A stretch of DNA of 64,000 bases from Bacteroidales bacterium UBA1392 (GTDB taxonomy: Bacteria; Bacteroidota; Bacteroidia; Bacteroidales; UBA932). Positions within the stretch are counted from its first letter, which is position 1, and the number at the start of each line of letters is the position of its first letter. The notes under the pieces were generated by a model. It searched no databases. It saw only the letters and a list, made by a program, of their open reading frames with translations, and was not told the origin of the DNA. Location of the stretch: positions 86,996 to 150,995 of the forward strand of contig DBQO01000033.1 of the NCBI GenBank assembly GCA_002305275.1, written 5' to 3'. Of this stretch, positions 1-8,258 are shown in pieces. The translations under genes were made by a program, and so were the position numbers.

Positions 1-253
1 GTTGGCCTCGTTCAATGGAAATCTGTCTGCCTGTCTTCAGGTTGTAGAATTCAATAGTGCCGTCGCCCTCCTGAGGTGAAAGATAAAATTGACCCCATTC
101 CCCATCATTGAAGACGGTAACGTTGCCGGCATTTTTCCATCCGTCATAGACCGAATGGTCCAATGCCGGTTTGGATGTCTGCGCATTGAGGAGGAGAGGA
201 AATGCTGAAAGCACTATCAGCATCATCAGGTAGAGAAAAGAACGTTTCATCAT
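1..253 (-). CDS. S9 family prolyl oligopeptidase, N-terminal part only
   Basis: Only the first 84 or so codons lie inside the window; the gene runs off its left edge. The start is ATG at 253 (a second ATG at 250 would also serve). The product opens with a Sec signal peptide (MMKRSFLYLM...LLNAQ) followed by a stretch around 'ALDHSVYDGWKNAGNV' and 'NDGEWGQFYLSPQEGDG'. This resembles the N-terminal beta-propeller entry of Bacteroidota S9 serine peptidases. The catalytic Ser-Asp-His domain is outside the window, so activity cannot be judged. It is transcribed away from the C25 block. The family call is by recognition of the N-terminus only. Confidence 0.7.
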   Translation of the reverse strand, partial: MMKRSFLYLMMLIVLSAFPLLLNAQTSKPALDHSVYDGWKNAGNVTVFNDGEWGQFYLSPQEGDGTIEFYNLKTGRQISIERGQ

Positions 254-299
254 GTTTTTATTGTTAAATAGTAAATTTTCCTGCGATTAGAGTATCTCA

Positions 300-330
300 C
301 AAAGTTAACCATAATAATCAAAAACACCAA
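300..330 (-). promoter_or_regulatory. Candidate promoter for the S9 peptidase gene
   Basis: On the minus strand a TAACTTTG box (complement of 300-307) fits the Bacteroidota -7 consensus TAnnTTTG, with a TTG (complement of 328-330) 20 bp further upstream as -33 element. It would give a leader of about 45 nt. Confidence 0.45.
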
Positions 331-414
331 CCTCTTTCTTAGGTGCAGTCATTATAATATTTCGCATATTAGCCTCAGAGAGGCTTTTCAACCCATATTT
401 TGTATCTCCATTTC

Positions 415-444
415 TTTGTGCAATCAAAAAAAGAAGTATCTTTG
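415..444 (+). promoter_or_regulatory. Promoter of the C25/TonB gene block
   Basis: TTTG at 415-418 and TATCTTTG at 437-444 match the -33 and -7 elements of Bacteroidota primary sigma promoters, 18 bp apart. The start codon of the first C25 gene is 36 bp downstream. No comparable promoter was seen between the next genes, so it probably drives the whole block to 12721. Confidence 0.65.
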
Positions 445-480
445 TAGTTTATAGATTAACAAAACGTTTTTTGGTAACTT

Positions 481-2547
481 ATGAGAAAAGCACTTATTCT
501 ACTCTTGTCAACCCTGATGTTGGCGGCACTGCCTGCCTCAACAAACGGAGCGACCAAGGCACGCACCACCAAAGTAGCTATTATCACCGATCAAAAAACC
601 TATGCTGCAATAGGAAATGACATAGATGCCTTCACGTCATCTATCTCCTTAATAGGCAAAGAGGGTGTTCTGATCATTGACAAATGGCAGCATCCCGATT
701 CGCTAAGAAGAGTTCTTAAACACTATTACACTTCACAAAATCTTGAGGGCGCAATACTGGTTGGTGACATTCCCATCCCCATGATCAGGGATGCGCAGCA
801 TTTGACCACAGCTTTTAAGATGGACCAATCAGCTGACTGGAAAGACTCTTCCATCCCATCTGACAGATTTTACGACGACTTTGATCTCCGTCTTGAATAT
901 CTGAAACAGGATGCGGATAAGCCTTTGTTACACTACTATTCCCTTACAGCCGAATCTGCGCAAACCATCAGTTGTGACATCTGGACTTCACGTATCAAGC
1001 CGCCCAAGATTCCTGGTACGGACAAATACTCCGCCATCTCTGCTTATCTCAAAAAAGCGGTAGCGCAGAAGAGCACACAAGCCAAAAAGATCTCCAACAT
1101 TTTGGTATTTACCGGCCACGGATATAACTCCGATTCTTATAATGCGCGCATCGATGAGATGTGGACGCTCAGAGAGCAATTCCCCTTTTTAGGGGCAAAA
1201 AGAGGTGCGGATCTGGACTATATCAATCACGATTTTGAGCCTTTCGTACGCGAAAAATTGATGAATACACTTGCTCGACCGAGGTATGATCTTGCCATCC
1301 TTCACCATCACGGCTCCGAGGAGACCCAATATCTGGGGGCAACACCTAAATCCTCAACGGTAGATGCCTGGATTGAAAACATTAAACTTACCCTCCGTCA
1401 GAGAATCAGACGTTCAAAAGACACCTCCGCCACAATCAACGAACACATGGAGAGATACGGAATCCCGAGAGAGTGGTTTGCCGGCGTACGGGAACTTGAG
1501 GCCCAGGATAGTACTTTCTATGCAAATATGGATATTCATATCCCCGATATGTACGGATACACATCCAATGCGAGTGTGGTGATACTTGATGCCTGCTTTA
1601 ATGGGGCATTCAACAATGACGACTATATTGCAGGATACTGGATATTCAATCCCGGAGAGACTATGGTAGTAAAAGCCAATACTGTCAACACTCTGCAAGA
1701 TACCTGGACCAACGAGCTTATCGGTCTTCTCAATACCGGCCTCTCATTCGGCAACTGGGCAAAAGGGCAACTAACCCTAGAGTCGCATCTATTTGGTGAT
1801 GCTAGTTTCCGTTTTGCCAATGCGTATCCGAAACTTGATCTCGACAATGCCATGGTCTCGCAAAGAAACGATAGCAGATACTGGAAAAAACTTCTCAACC
1901 ATCCCAACTGCGATGTAAGGGCGCTTGCAATTAAGACCCTATCCGAAACCAAAGCCATAACCTCGCAAGAGATACTTGATATACTTAAGAATAGTGAGAG
2001 TCCCACCGTACGTATGGAAGCCTTTATGTCACTTAAAAGAAGAGCGGATTCGTACCTGCCTCAGGCTATCAGGCTCGGAGTCGAAGACTCATACGAACTG
2101 CTGCAGAGACTCAGCGTCCAGACTCTTGATGAGAGCGGAGACCCTGCCCTAAAGGATATTTATGATGCTCTAAAAGATGACCCCGCGGTAAACTCGAGGG
2201 TAATGTTCTACATAAAACCGATGAGGAGACACTATTATCCTACTGAAAAGGAACTTGAGGAGTACTCTCTGCTGAACTCTCCCGATCATCCGCTCAAGGA
2301 AAAGAAGTTTACCGTCAGGCGAGAACGCAACGGCTGTAATGCCCATGCTCTGGATGATATGTTCAAGCTTTTACAAAATGAGACCGACCAAGAGTTCAGG
2401 GTAGCTATTGCCGAGGTTTTCGGGTGGTATGTCTATTCCTATAAAAAAGATGAAATAATCAGCAGGTGTGAAGAGCTGCTCGCAAATGAACAAGATGAGC
2501 GCGTAGCCAACGAACTCCTCAAAAGCATCAAGCGATTAAAAAGATAA
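481..2547 (+). CDS. Secreted C25 (gingipain-like) peptidase with HEAT-like C-terminus, paralogue A
   Basis: 688 aa with a Sec signal peptide (MRKALILLLSTLMLAALPAS). The core carries C25 landmarks: 'IPSDRFYDDFD' (about 125-135), 'FTGHG' (210-214), 'HHHGSEETQYL' (275-285), which resembles the HGSE motif holding the catalytic His of gingipains, 'VVILDAC' with candidate nucleophile Cys372, and a closing 'HLFGDASFRF' similar to the GDP-x-L motif that ends C25 domains. A helical insertion separates His277 and Cys372 by 95 residues, far more than the 33 in gingipain R. Residues about 460-688 are short helical repeats resembling HEAT repeats. No T9SS C-terminal sorting domain is seen, so the protein is probably periplasmic. 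It is the first gene of the block and paralogous to the genes at 8259 and 10457. The family call is by motif; proteolysis is inferred. Confidence 0.75.
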   Translation: MRKALILLLSTLMLAALPASTNGATKARTTKVAIITDQKTYAAIGNDIDAFTSSISLIGKEGVLIIDKWQHPDSLRRVLKHYYTSQNLEGAILVGDIPIPMIRDAQHLTTAFKMDQSADWKDSSIPSDRFYDDFDLRLEYLKQDADKPLLHYYSLTAESAQTISCDIWTSRIKPPKIPGTDKYSAISAYLKKAVAQKSTQAKKISNILVFTGHGYNSDSYNARIDEMWTLREQFPFLGAKRGADLDYINHDFEPFVREKLMNTLARPRYDLAILHHHGSEETQYLGATPKSSTVDAWIENIKLTLRQRIRRSKDTSATINEHMERYGIPREWFAGVRELEAQDSTFYANMDIHIPDMYGYTSNASVVILDACFNGAFNNDDYIAGYWIFNPGETMVVKANTVNTLQDTWTNELIGLLNTGLSFGNWAKGQLTLESHLFGDASFRFANAYPKLDLDNAMVSQRNDSRYWKKLLNHPNCDVRALAIKTLSETKAITSQEILDILKNSESPTVRMEAFMSLKRRADSYLPQAIRLGVEDSYELLQRLSVQTLDESGDPALKDIYDALKDDPAVNSRVMFYIKPMRRHYYPTEKELEEYSLLNSPDHPLKEKKFTVRRERNGCNAHALDDMFKLLQNETDQEFRVAIAEVFGWYVYSYKKDEIISRCEELLANEQDERVANELLKSIKRLKR

Positions 2548-2595
2548 AATTAAACAAACATACAAATTATTATTAACCCTAATTCAACACAACTT

Positions 2596-5367
2596 ATGCA
2601 AAGAATTCAGAAAGTTCTCATGCTCTGCCTGTTGTTCGCAAGTGTGGTAGCCTTCTCTCAAACGAGGGGGACTTCCGGCACATCGGTAACCGGCAAGGTG
2701 ATGGAACAAGGCACCAAGGTGCCCGTAGAATTTGCCGTGGTGATATTGTATCCTTCGGAGACATATACCACTACAGACAAGGACGGCAACTTTGAATTCA
2801 AGAGAGTGGATGCAGGCAAATCCACTATTCAGGTTCAATTTGTTGGAATGAAGACCATCGAGCAGGTGATCGAAATTGTCCCCGGCAAAGAAAATGTCTT
2901 CAACTTTGAAATGCAAGTAGAGAACTTCCGCCTCGACGAGGTGCAGGTTGTGGCCACCCAGAGTAAAGCGGGAGCAGCCACATCTTCCAACATTTCAAGA
3001 CAGGCAATGGACCACCTGCAAACCAGTTCTCTAAATGATGTGATGCAGCTGCTGCCGGGTGTAGCGATTACCAATCCCTACCTTTCAAGCGCCAACTACA
3101 TCACCATTCGTAACGCGACGAGTATTGGTACATCCATTATCGTAGATGGATCTCCTCTCTCTTCCAATGCCAACATGCAGGCCCTGGCACCATCCATAAC
3201 AGGTGGAGCGGGCGGAACAATGTCCGGTATCGACTCACGTATGGTCTCCACAGACAATATCGAGTCCATCGAAGTCATCAGGGGCATACCCTCCGTAGAG
3301 TACGGTGACCTCAACTCAGGTGCCGTAGTTATCCGTTCAAAGGCGGGTAAAGAGCCTTTGAGCATTCGTCTCAAAGCCAATCCCAGCACCTATCAGGCAG
3401 CGGCATCAGTAGGCTTCAAACTTGGAGAGAATGCCGGTCATCTCAACCTTTCCGGTGACTATGCTTATAATACTACCAGACTTTACGAGGCATACTCTTA
3501 CTACCAGAGGTTCAACGCAAAGGCTCTGTGGTCGAAGAAATTTGGCTCCAACTGGAACACCAATACTACTCTCGACCTGGGTATTAGCAAGGATACACGA
3601 GATCTAAACCCCGATGACAAGCGTACGATGCTCGTTACCAAAGGTGACTCAAAAAGTGTCAGATTGAACACCAACGGTACCGTAAACGTAAATAAAGGAT
3701 GGTTAAACAACATTACTTATGCCGCTGCAATAAGCTACGCCGATAAGTACAACTACTACAACCAGCTCCTTTCCAACGCAGAATCACTTCACACAGTATG
3801 TGAGTATGACGGTGCCATCCTTTCCAACGTCGCCGGTCAGGATGTTTATGACATAAACGGCAAGAAGATTACCAACATACCTGCAAGCGAAGCCAAAAAC
3901 TGGATCAAGGTGCTCCCATACGAATATGTTCAGACCTATGAAATCCTCGGTAAGGAGCTCAATGCGTACGCTCAGGTTAAGGCCAACTTCAACAAGAGAT
4001 GGGGTAACATCAACAACCACATCCTCGTGGGTGCGGACTACAAGACAGACGGTAACCTCGGTGAAGGAAAGGTCTATGACGATGAGACTCCTCCTTTCAG
4101 AAATAACGCCAGTGACTACTCTTCTTACCGCAAGAGGCCCTATTATGACGTGCCTTTCGTTCATCAACTCGGTCTCTTCATTGAAGATACGTACAAGCAT
4201 ACTTTCGGCAGAAATGAGCTAAGCATTAAAGCCGGTGCGCGTTTTGACCTGATTAACGGCAAAACAGCCATTTCGCCCCGCATCAATGCATCGATGGAGA
4301 TCATTCCCGATATTCTGACGATACGCGGAGGTTGGGGAAATACGGCAAAAGCTCCGACTGCCCTGATGCTCTATCCCGAGAGGGCTTTCTTCAACTACAA
4401 CAACTATGACTTCCAGGATGGTACCTTCAGACAAACGGTAGCTACCGTCAGAGTATTTGACACAAGCAATCCGGACCTGGAGATAGCCAAGATGCGCAAA
4501 GCCGAAGTTGGTATCGACCTTAAGCTCTTTGATCAGTATCGTCTCTCCATTACCGGTTATGATGAGCTGACCAACAATGGTTATACCCTCGGTAAAGATC
4601 TTAGCAGTTACAGACTTATCGAATTTGTAAAATATAAGGCAGTGAAGAATTCAACAGGTGGATACTCTCCCGAGTATGAAGGCACCTACAATATCTTTTC
4701 AACCTTTGCAAAGCCGATGAACAACCACTACAGACACAACAGAGGTATAGAGTTTGAACTGGATCTCGGCCGTTTTGACGCCATCAGGACATCCGTATTC
4801 CTCAATGGTGCCTGGAACCAATACACAGCAAGAAGCAACGGTTATACATTTGACCAGAATAGTAGAGGTAACGAAATAGAGAGCAATGTGGCAATCTATG
4901 AGAGAGGCCTTACTACTGAACGTACCGACAACCTGATTACTACACTCCGTCTTACACACAACATACCCGAGATAGGATTTGTGATCACACTCGCTACCCA
5001 GGTCAACTGGTTTGAGAAGTTCTGGACGGAATATGGCAATGACACCATGTTCATAAAGTATCTCTCCTACAAGGATGGCAAGGTATATGACTTTGATCCT
5101 TCCAAGAAGGATGATCCGGAATTTGCATATATGTTCGACGCAAAGAACGAGAATAGATTCATCGTGGAACAGTATTTCCCCACAGTGACCTTCAATCTCA
5201 ATATTTCAAAGGAAATCGGTGATAGACTTACCGCATCATTCTTTGTAAACAATATGTTCAACAGTCGTCCTCTCTACGAGTCCAAGAGAACTCCCGGTTC
5301 ATTTACCGAGCTTCTCAGCGACAACAGATTGTTCTTCGGTTTCGATCTTAAAGTTAACATTTTCTAA
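2596..5367 (+). CDS. TonB-dependent outer-membrane receptor with CarboxypepD_reg-like domain
   Basis: 923 aa. A signal peptide (ends near AFSQ) is followed by a carboxypeptidase-D regulatory-like beta-sandwich (about 30-105, 'SVTGKVMEQGTKVPVEFAVV'), a plug domain (about 115-240, with 'VEYGDLNSGAVVIRSKAG') and a 22-strand type barrel to the C-terminal Phe ('FGFDLKVNIF'). The receptor would import a ligand across the outer membrane using TonB energy. It lacks a partnering SusD gene; instead it is followed after 15 bp by a DUF4876-type lipoprotein. Its place between C25-like peptidase genes suggests a peptide or protein-derived substrate, which is inference. Confidence 0.9.
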   Translation: MQRIQKVLMLCLLFASVVAFSQTRGTSGTSVTGKVMEQGTKVPVEFAVVILYPSETYTTTDKDGNFEFKRVDAGKSTIQVQFVGMKTIEQVIEIVPGKENVFNFEMQVENFRLDEVQVVATQSKAGAATSSNISRQAMDHLQTSSLNDVMQLLPGVAITNPYLSSANYITIRNATSIGTSIIVDGSPLSSNANMQALAPSITGGAGGTMSGIDSRMVSTDNIESIEVIRGIPSVEYGDLNSGAVVIRSKAGKEPLSIRLKANPSTYQAAASVGFKLGENAGHLNLSGDYAYNTTRLYEAYSYYQRFNAKALWSKKFGSNWNTNTTLDLGISKDTRDLNPDDKRTMLVTKGDSKSVRLNTNGTVNVNKGWLNNITYAAAISYADKYNYYNQLLSNAESLHTVCEYDGAILSNVAGQDVYDINGKKITNIPASEAKNWIKVLPYEYVQTYEILGKELNAYAQVKANFNKRWGNINNHILVGADYKTDGNLGEGKVYDDETPPFRNNASDYSSYRKRPYYDVPFVHQLGLFIEDTYKHTFGRNELSIKAGARFDLINGKTAISPRINASMEIIPDILTIRGGWGNTAKAPTALMLYPERAFFNYNNYDFQDGTFRQTVATVRVFDTSNPDLEIAKMRKAEVGIDLKLFDQYRLSITGYDELTNNGYTLGKDLSSYRLIEFVKYKAVKNSTGGYSPEYEGTYNIFSTFAKPMNNHYRHNRGIEFELDLGRFDAIRTSVFLNGAWNQYTARSNGYTFDQNSRGNEIESNVAIYERGLTTERTDNLITTLRLTHNIPEIGFVITLATQVNWFEKFWTEYGNDTMFIKYLSYKDGKVYDFDPSKKDDPEFAYMFDAKNENRFIVEQYFPTVTFNLNISKEIGDRLTASFFVNNMFNSRPLYESKRTPGSFTELLSDNRLFFGFDLKVNIF

Positions 5368-5382
5368 ACGGAGGATAGGATT

Positions 5383-6591
5383 ATGAAAAAATACTTTTTA
5401 TTAGCAATAGTACTCTTGACAGCCCTCTCCTGTGAGCAGTTCAAGCAAGTAGCGGAGATCGTGGAGGTGACTCCCATCAGTGCAACTGTCAAGATTTCCG
5501 TCAGTGGCGCGGATAGTGACATACCGCTTCCGGCAAGCTACACTGTACGTTTTATCAACTATGGTGAAAATTTCGAGATTTCAAGGTCCACAGATGCTTC
5601 CGGTAACGTAAGCGCCGATGGTCTGATTCCCGGAGTTTATACGGTAACCGCAACCGCTGAATCAGCGGGTGGCGGATTTACCTACTATTTCAGCGGTAGT
5701 CTGACCAACATCAATATACTGACAAGTGGCCAAACCTTCAATATCAACGTTGTCTCATCCAGAGCAGGTGCGCTTATATTCAAAGAGATCTATTTCAACG
5801 GCTCTAAAGGATATTATTTCAAGGACCAGTTCTACGAGATCTACAACAATAGCGATGCAGTACAGTATGTGGATGGCATGGGCATAGGCAATATCTTACC
5901 CGCCCTGGCCTCAACAACCACCTACAACTGGGAAGTTCCCGACGGAAAACCCGAGAACTACATCTATTTGGCCTCTATCTGGCAAGTGCCCGGTGATGGA
6001 GACGACTTCCCTGTAAAACCCGGTGAGTCTATCATCATTGCACAGATTGCACAGAACCACACCGCCATCAAACCGACCAGTCCGGTGGACCTCAGCGGTG
6101 CTGAATTCGAGACTTTCATCGTCAAGCAGAGTGTCAACCCCGATAACCCCAATGCACACAACATGATCCTTGCATTTGACAAGGGAGTATTCGGCACACA
6201 GTGGCTTGTTACAGTGTTCGGAGGTGCTTATGCCATCTTCTTCCCGGACTCCGAGATTGACCCCAATGGCTGGGTTAAACCTCAGGGCATGAGCAACCAG
6301 GCATATCCGATACCCATCGACTGCGTTGTTGATGCCGTTGAAATAGTAAATAACGCCACCAAGATCAACCAGAAACGTATGCCTACCTCGCTTGATGCCG
6401 GTGCAACCTACACAGGTGCCACTTACAACAGCAATAGCGTCAGCAGAAAGATTCGTGAAACTACCAAGGATGGGCGCCACATATATATGGACACCAACAA
6501 CTCTTCCGATGATTTCCAGATCAACAATGAAGCTATGGTACGTCGCAACAATCCGGGAGTTCCCTCCTGGAATACATGGTATAAGAAATAA
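5383..6591 (+). CDS. DUF4876-type lipoprotein, likely surface partner of the TonB receptor
   Basis: 402 aa with a lipoprotein signal (MKKYFLLAIVLLTALSC, lipidated Cys17). An N-terminal beta-sandwich resembling a carboxypeptidase-regulatory or Ig fold (about 30-125, 'ADGLIPGVYTVTATAES') is followed by a large beta-rich domain starting at 'GALIFKEIYFNGSKGYYFKD', the layout known from DUF4876 proteins, whose core resembles lamin-tail folds. No enzymatic motif was recognised. In known Bacteroidota loci this family sits beside TonB receptors, and here it has the SusD position. It probably binds the ligand at the cell surface; that role is inferred from context. Confidence 0.7.
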   Translation: MKKYFLLAIVLLTALSCEQFKQVAEIVEVTPISATVKISVSGADSDIPLPASYTVRFINYGENFEISRSTDASGNVSADGLIPGVYTVTATAESAGGGFTYYFSGSLTNINILTSGQTFNINVVSSRAGALIFKEIYFNGSKGYYFKDQFYEIYNNSDAVQYVDGMGIGNILPALASTTTYNWEVPDGKPENYIYLASIWQVPGDGDDFPVKPGESIIIAQIAQNHTAIKPTSPVDLSGAEFETFIVKQSVNPDNPNAHNMILAFDKGVFGTQWLVTVFGGAYAIFFPDSEIDPNGWVKPQGMSNQAYPIPIDCVVDAVEIVNNATKINQKRMPTSLDAGATYTGATYNSNSVSRKIRETTKDGRHIYMDTNNSSDDFQINNEAMVRRNNPGVPSWNTWYKK

Positions 6592-6608
6592 TTTACTGAC
6601 CTCTAACA

Positions 6609-8237
6609 ATGAAAAAGATGAAAAAATATATTATCGCATCAGTTTTGGCTTTGAGCACAATATTGATTGCTCAGGCGCAGGGGAGTAAATCTACCATCTA
6701 TCCGACAGTGCTGGAAATAAATCAAGCTAAAGCCACATGGTTCAATACGAACAATGCGGCAGGTATGATACTGACTCCTCTGAGTGACTTCGGTACACTC
6801 TCGGTAGGCTATGATATGAAAGTCGGCTCCTACAGGCAACAGCAGGAAGGAGACATTAAGACTCTCAATATCAACACATCAGGGTCTAGTCCTCTGGGCA
6901 GGGCACGTGTATGGGGTGAATTCTCTTATCAGAACATAACCCAGGAGAACTCCAAGTTCAATACCCTCCGCCTTACCCTCGAACCCGATATGCCTTACAT
7001 TCTTGCAGACTCCCGTCCGAGTTATTTCAAGAAACAGGTTTACGATATGACTGTAAAGGCTGCCACTCCGCTTCTTTGGGATATAGTTGCTTTTGGCGTA
7101 ACCGCCAACTACTTCACCAAGAGTGGTGCAAAGCAGATTGACCCCCGAAGCGATTCATACGAATATGGCATTGAAGTAAAGCCCTCCACCGTATTCGCAT
7201 TTGGTGATCACAGTACAGGTCTGACATTCATTTATAAGAATGCTTTCGACAGGTACTCCCCTCTCAACAGCAACAGCCAGCAAGATCAGCCCGCATTTAA
7301 CCTGAGGGGCGTAGGCTCCTTTGTTAACGCGGTTGTGGGCTCATTTGGAGGACTAGGTACCTATTACTACAAGACCAACCGACTCGGCGGAGCTCTCCAG
7401 TACGGCTATCAGGGAAATAATCTCAAGGTTCTCGCAGAAGCCAATTACACCTATCAAGTAATAGATGTATTCCACACGCCTGCCAAGCCCTTCAGAATGG
7501 GATCAACCATTCAGCAGGTTATGGGAGGCAATATCCAGATGGTACTCGAAGGCGATTATTTCACCAATAAGGTTACAATAGATGGCTATAAGAGGAGCAC
7601 TGACGGTATCGAATACATACAGGTAATCGACGCCACGTACACGGTACAGCAGTGGGTTTCAATTGCCAAATTTATCCGTAGTGAGTATGACTTCACGGGT
7701 CTTTCCCTAAAGTACGATATTTTCAGGGATAGCAACGAAGGTTATGACTGGATGGCGGGTATCCAGGGCCAGTATACTGACAGATTGGACACCTATATCA
7801 TCCCCGAATCCTCCTTCAAGGCTGAAAACGTTTATGGAGAGATTTACGGCAAAAAGAATTTCATGTCCGGAAATAACTCAATCGTAGTGGGCCTGAGCGC
7901 TGGTTATAATTATAATATTGCAGGTGAGCATAAATATAATGGTCCTTTCCCCGATTCTGAGGTAGTCAGAGACCTATATGAGAAAGATCTTGCAATCCTT
8001 AGCGCCAACTATTACCAGTTCGGCATCAATCTTAAGGCAATCTTTCCCTTTGGTGAGAAAAACACCATTTATGTAGCTGCAAGTTGTAAGTATCTCCGTG
8101 CTAATGAGACACTTCACAACTATAGCTATGGCACCGACACTGAGGGCAAGAATTTCTGGTGGAACCTCAACCCCGGAAACCAATTAACCCCCAGCGCAAG
8201 AACCTTTGCTAATTTTTCAATCGGATTTACTTTTTAA
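6609..8237 (+). CDS. DUF6850-type outer-membrane beta-barrel protein
   Basis: 542 aa; signal peptide MKKMKKYIIASVLALSTILIAQAQ (a start at codon 4 is equally possible). The rest is alternating amphipathic beta strands with aromatic girdles and a C-terminal strand ending in Phe ('FANFSIGFTF'), typical of an outer-membrane barrel. It matches what I know of the DUF6850 family, found with TonB receptor and DUF4876 genes. It lies 17 bp after the lipoprotein gene and 21 bp before the second C25 gene, so it belongs to the same transcript. Its function is unknown; it may be a second pore or a platform for the lipoprotein. Confidence 0.65.
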   Translation: MKKMKKYIIASVLALSTILIAQAQGSKSTIYPTVLEINQAKATWFNTNNAAGMILTPLSDFGTLSVGYDMKVGSYRQQQEGDIKTLNINTSGSSPLGRARVWGEFSYQNITQENSKFNTLRLTLEPDMPYILADSRPSYFKKQVYDMTVKAATPLLWDIVAFGVTANYFTKSGAKQIDPRSDSYEYGIEVKPSTVFAFGDHSTGLTFIYKNAFDRYSPLNSNSQQDQPAFNLRGVGSFVNAVVGSFGGLGTYYYKTNRLGGALQYGYQGNNLKVLAEANYTYQVIDVFHTPAKPFRMGSTIQQVMGGNIQMVLEGDYFTNKVTIDGYKRSTDGIEYIQVIDATYTVQQWVSIAKFIRSEYDFTGLSLKYDIFRDSNEGYDWMAGIQGQYTDRLDTYIIPESSFKAENVYGEIYGKKNFMSGNNSIVVGLSAGYNYNIAGEHKYNGPFPDSEVVRDLYEKDLAILSANYYQFGINLKAIFPFGEKNTIYVAASCKYLRANETLHNYSYGTDTEGKNFWWNLNPGNQLTPSARTFANFSIGFTF

Positions 8238-8258
8238 TAAAGTATCCGGCACCAATAA

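Noticed and set aside
5911..6609. Open frame of 232 codons on the minus strand
   Set aside because: It lies fully antisense to the DUF4876-type lipoprotein gene, has no recognisable family and no promoter or signal peptide; it is a by-product of codon usage.
2596..8237. A SusC/SusD polysaccharide utilisation locus
   Set aside because: There is no SusD-like gene, glycoside hydrolase or polysaccharide lyase in the block; neighbours are peptidase-like.
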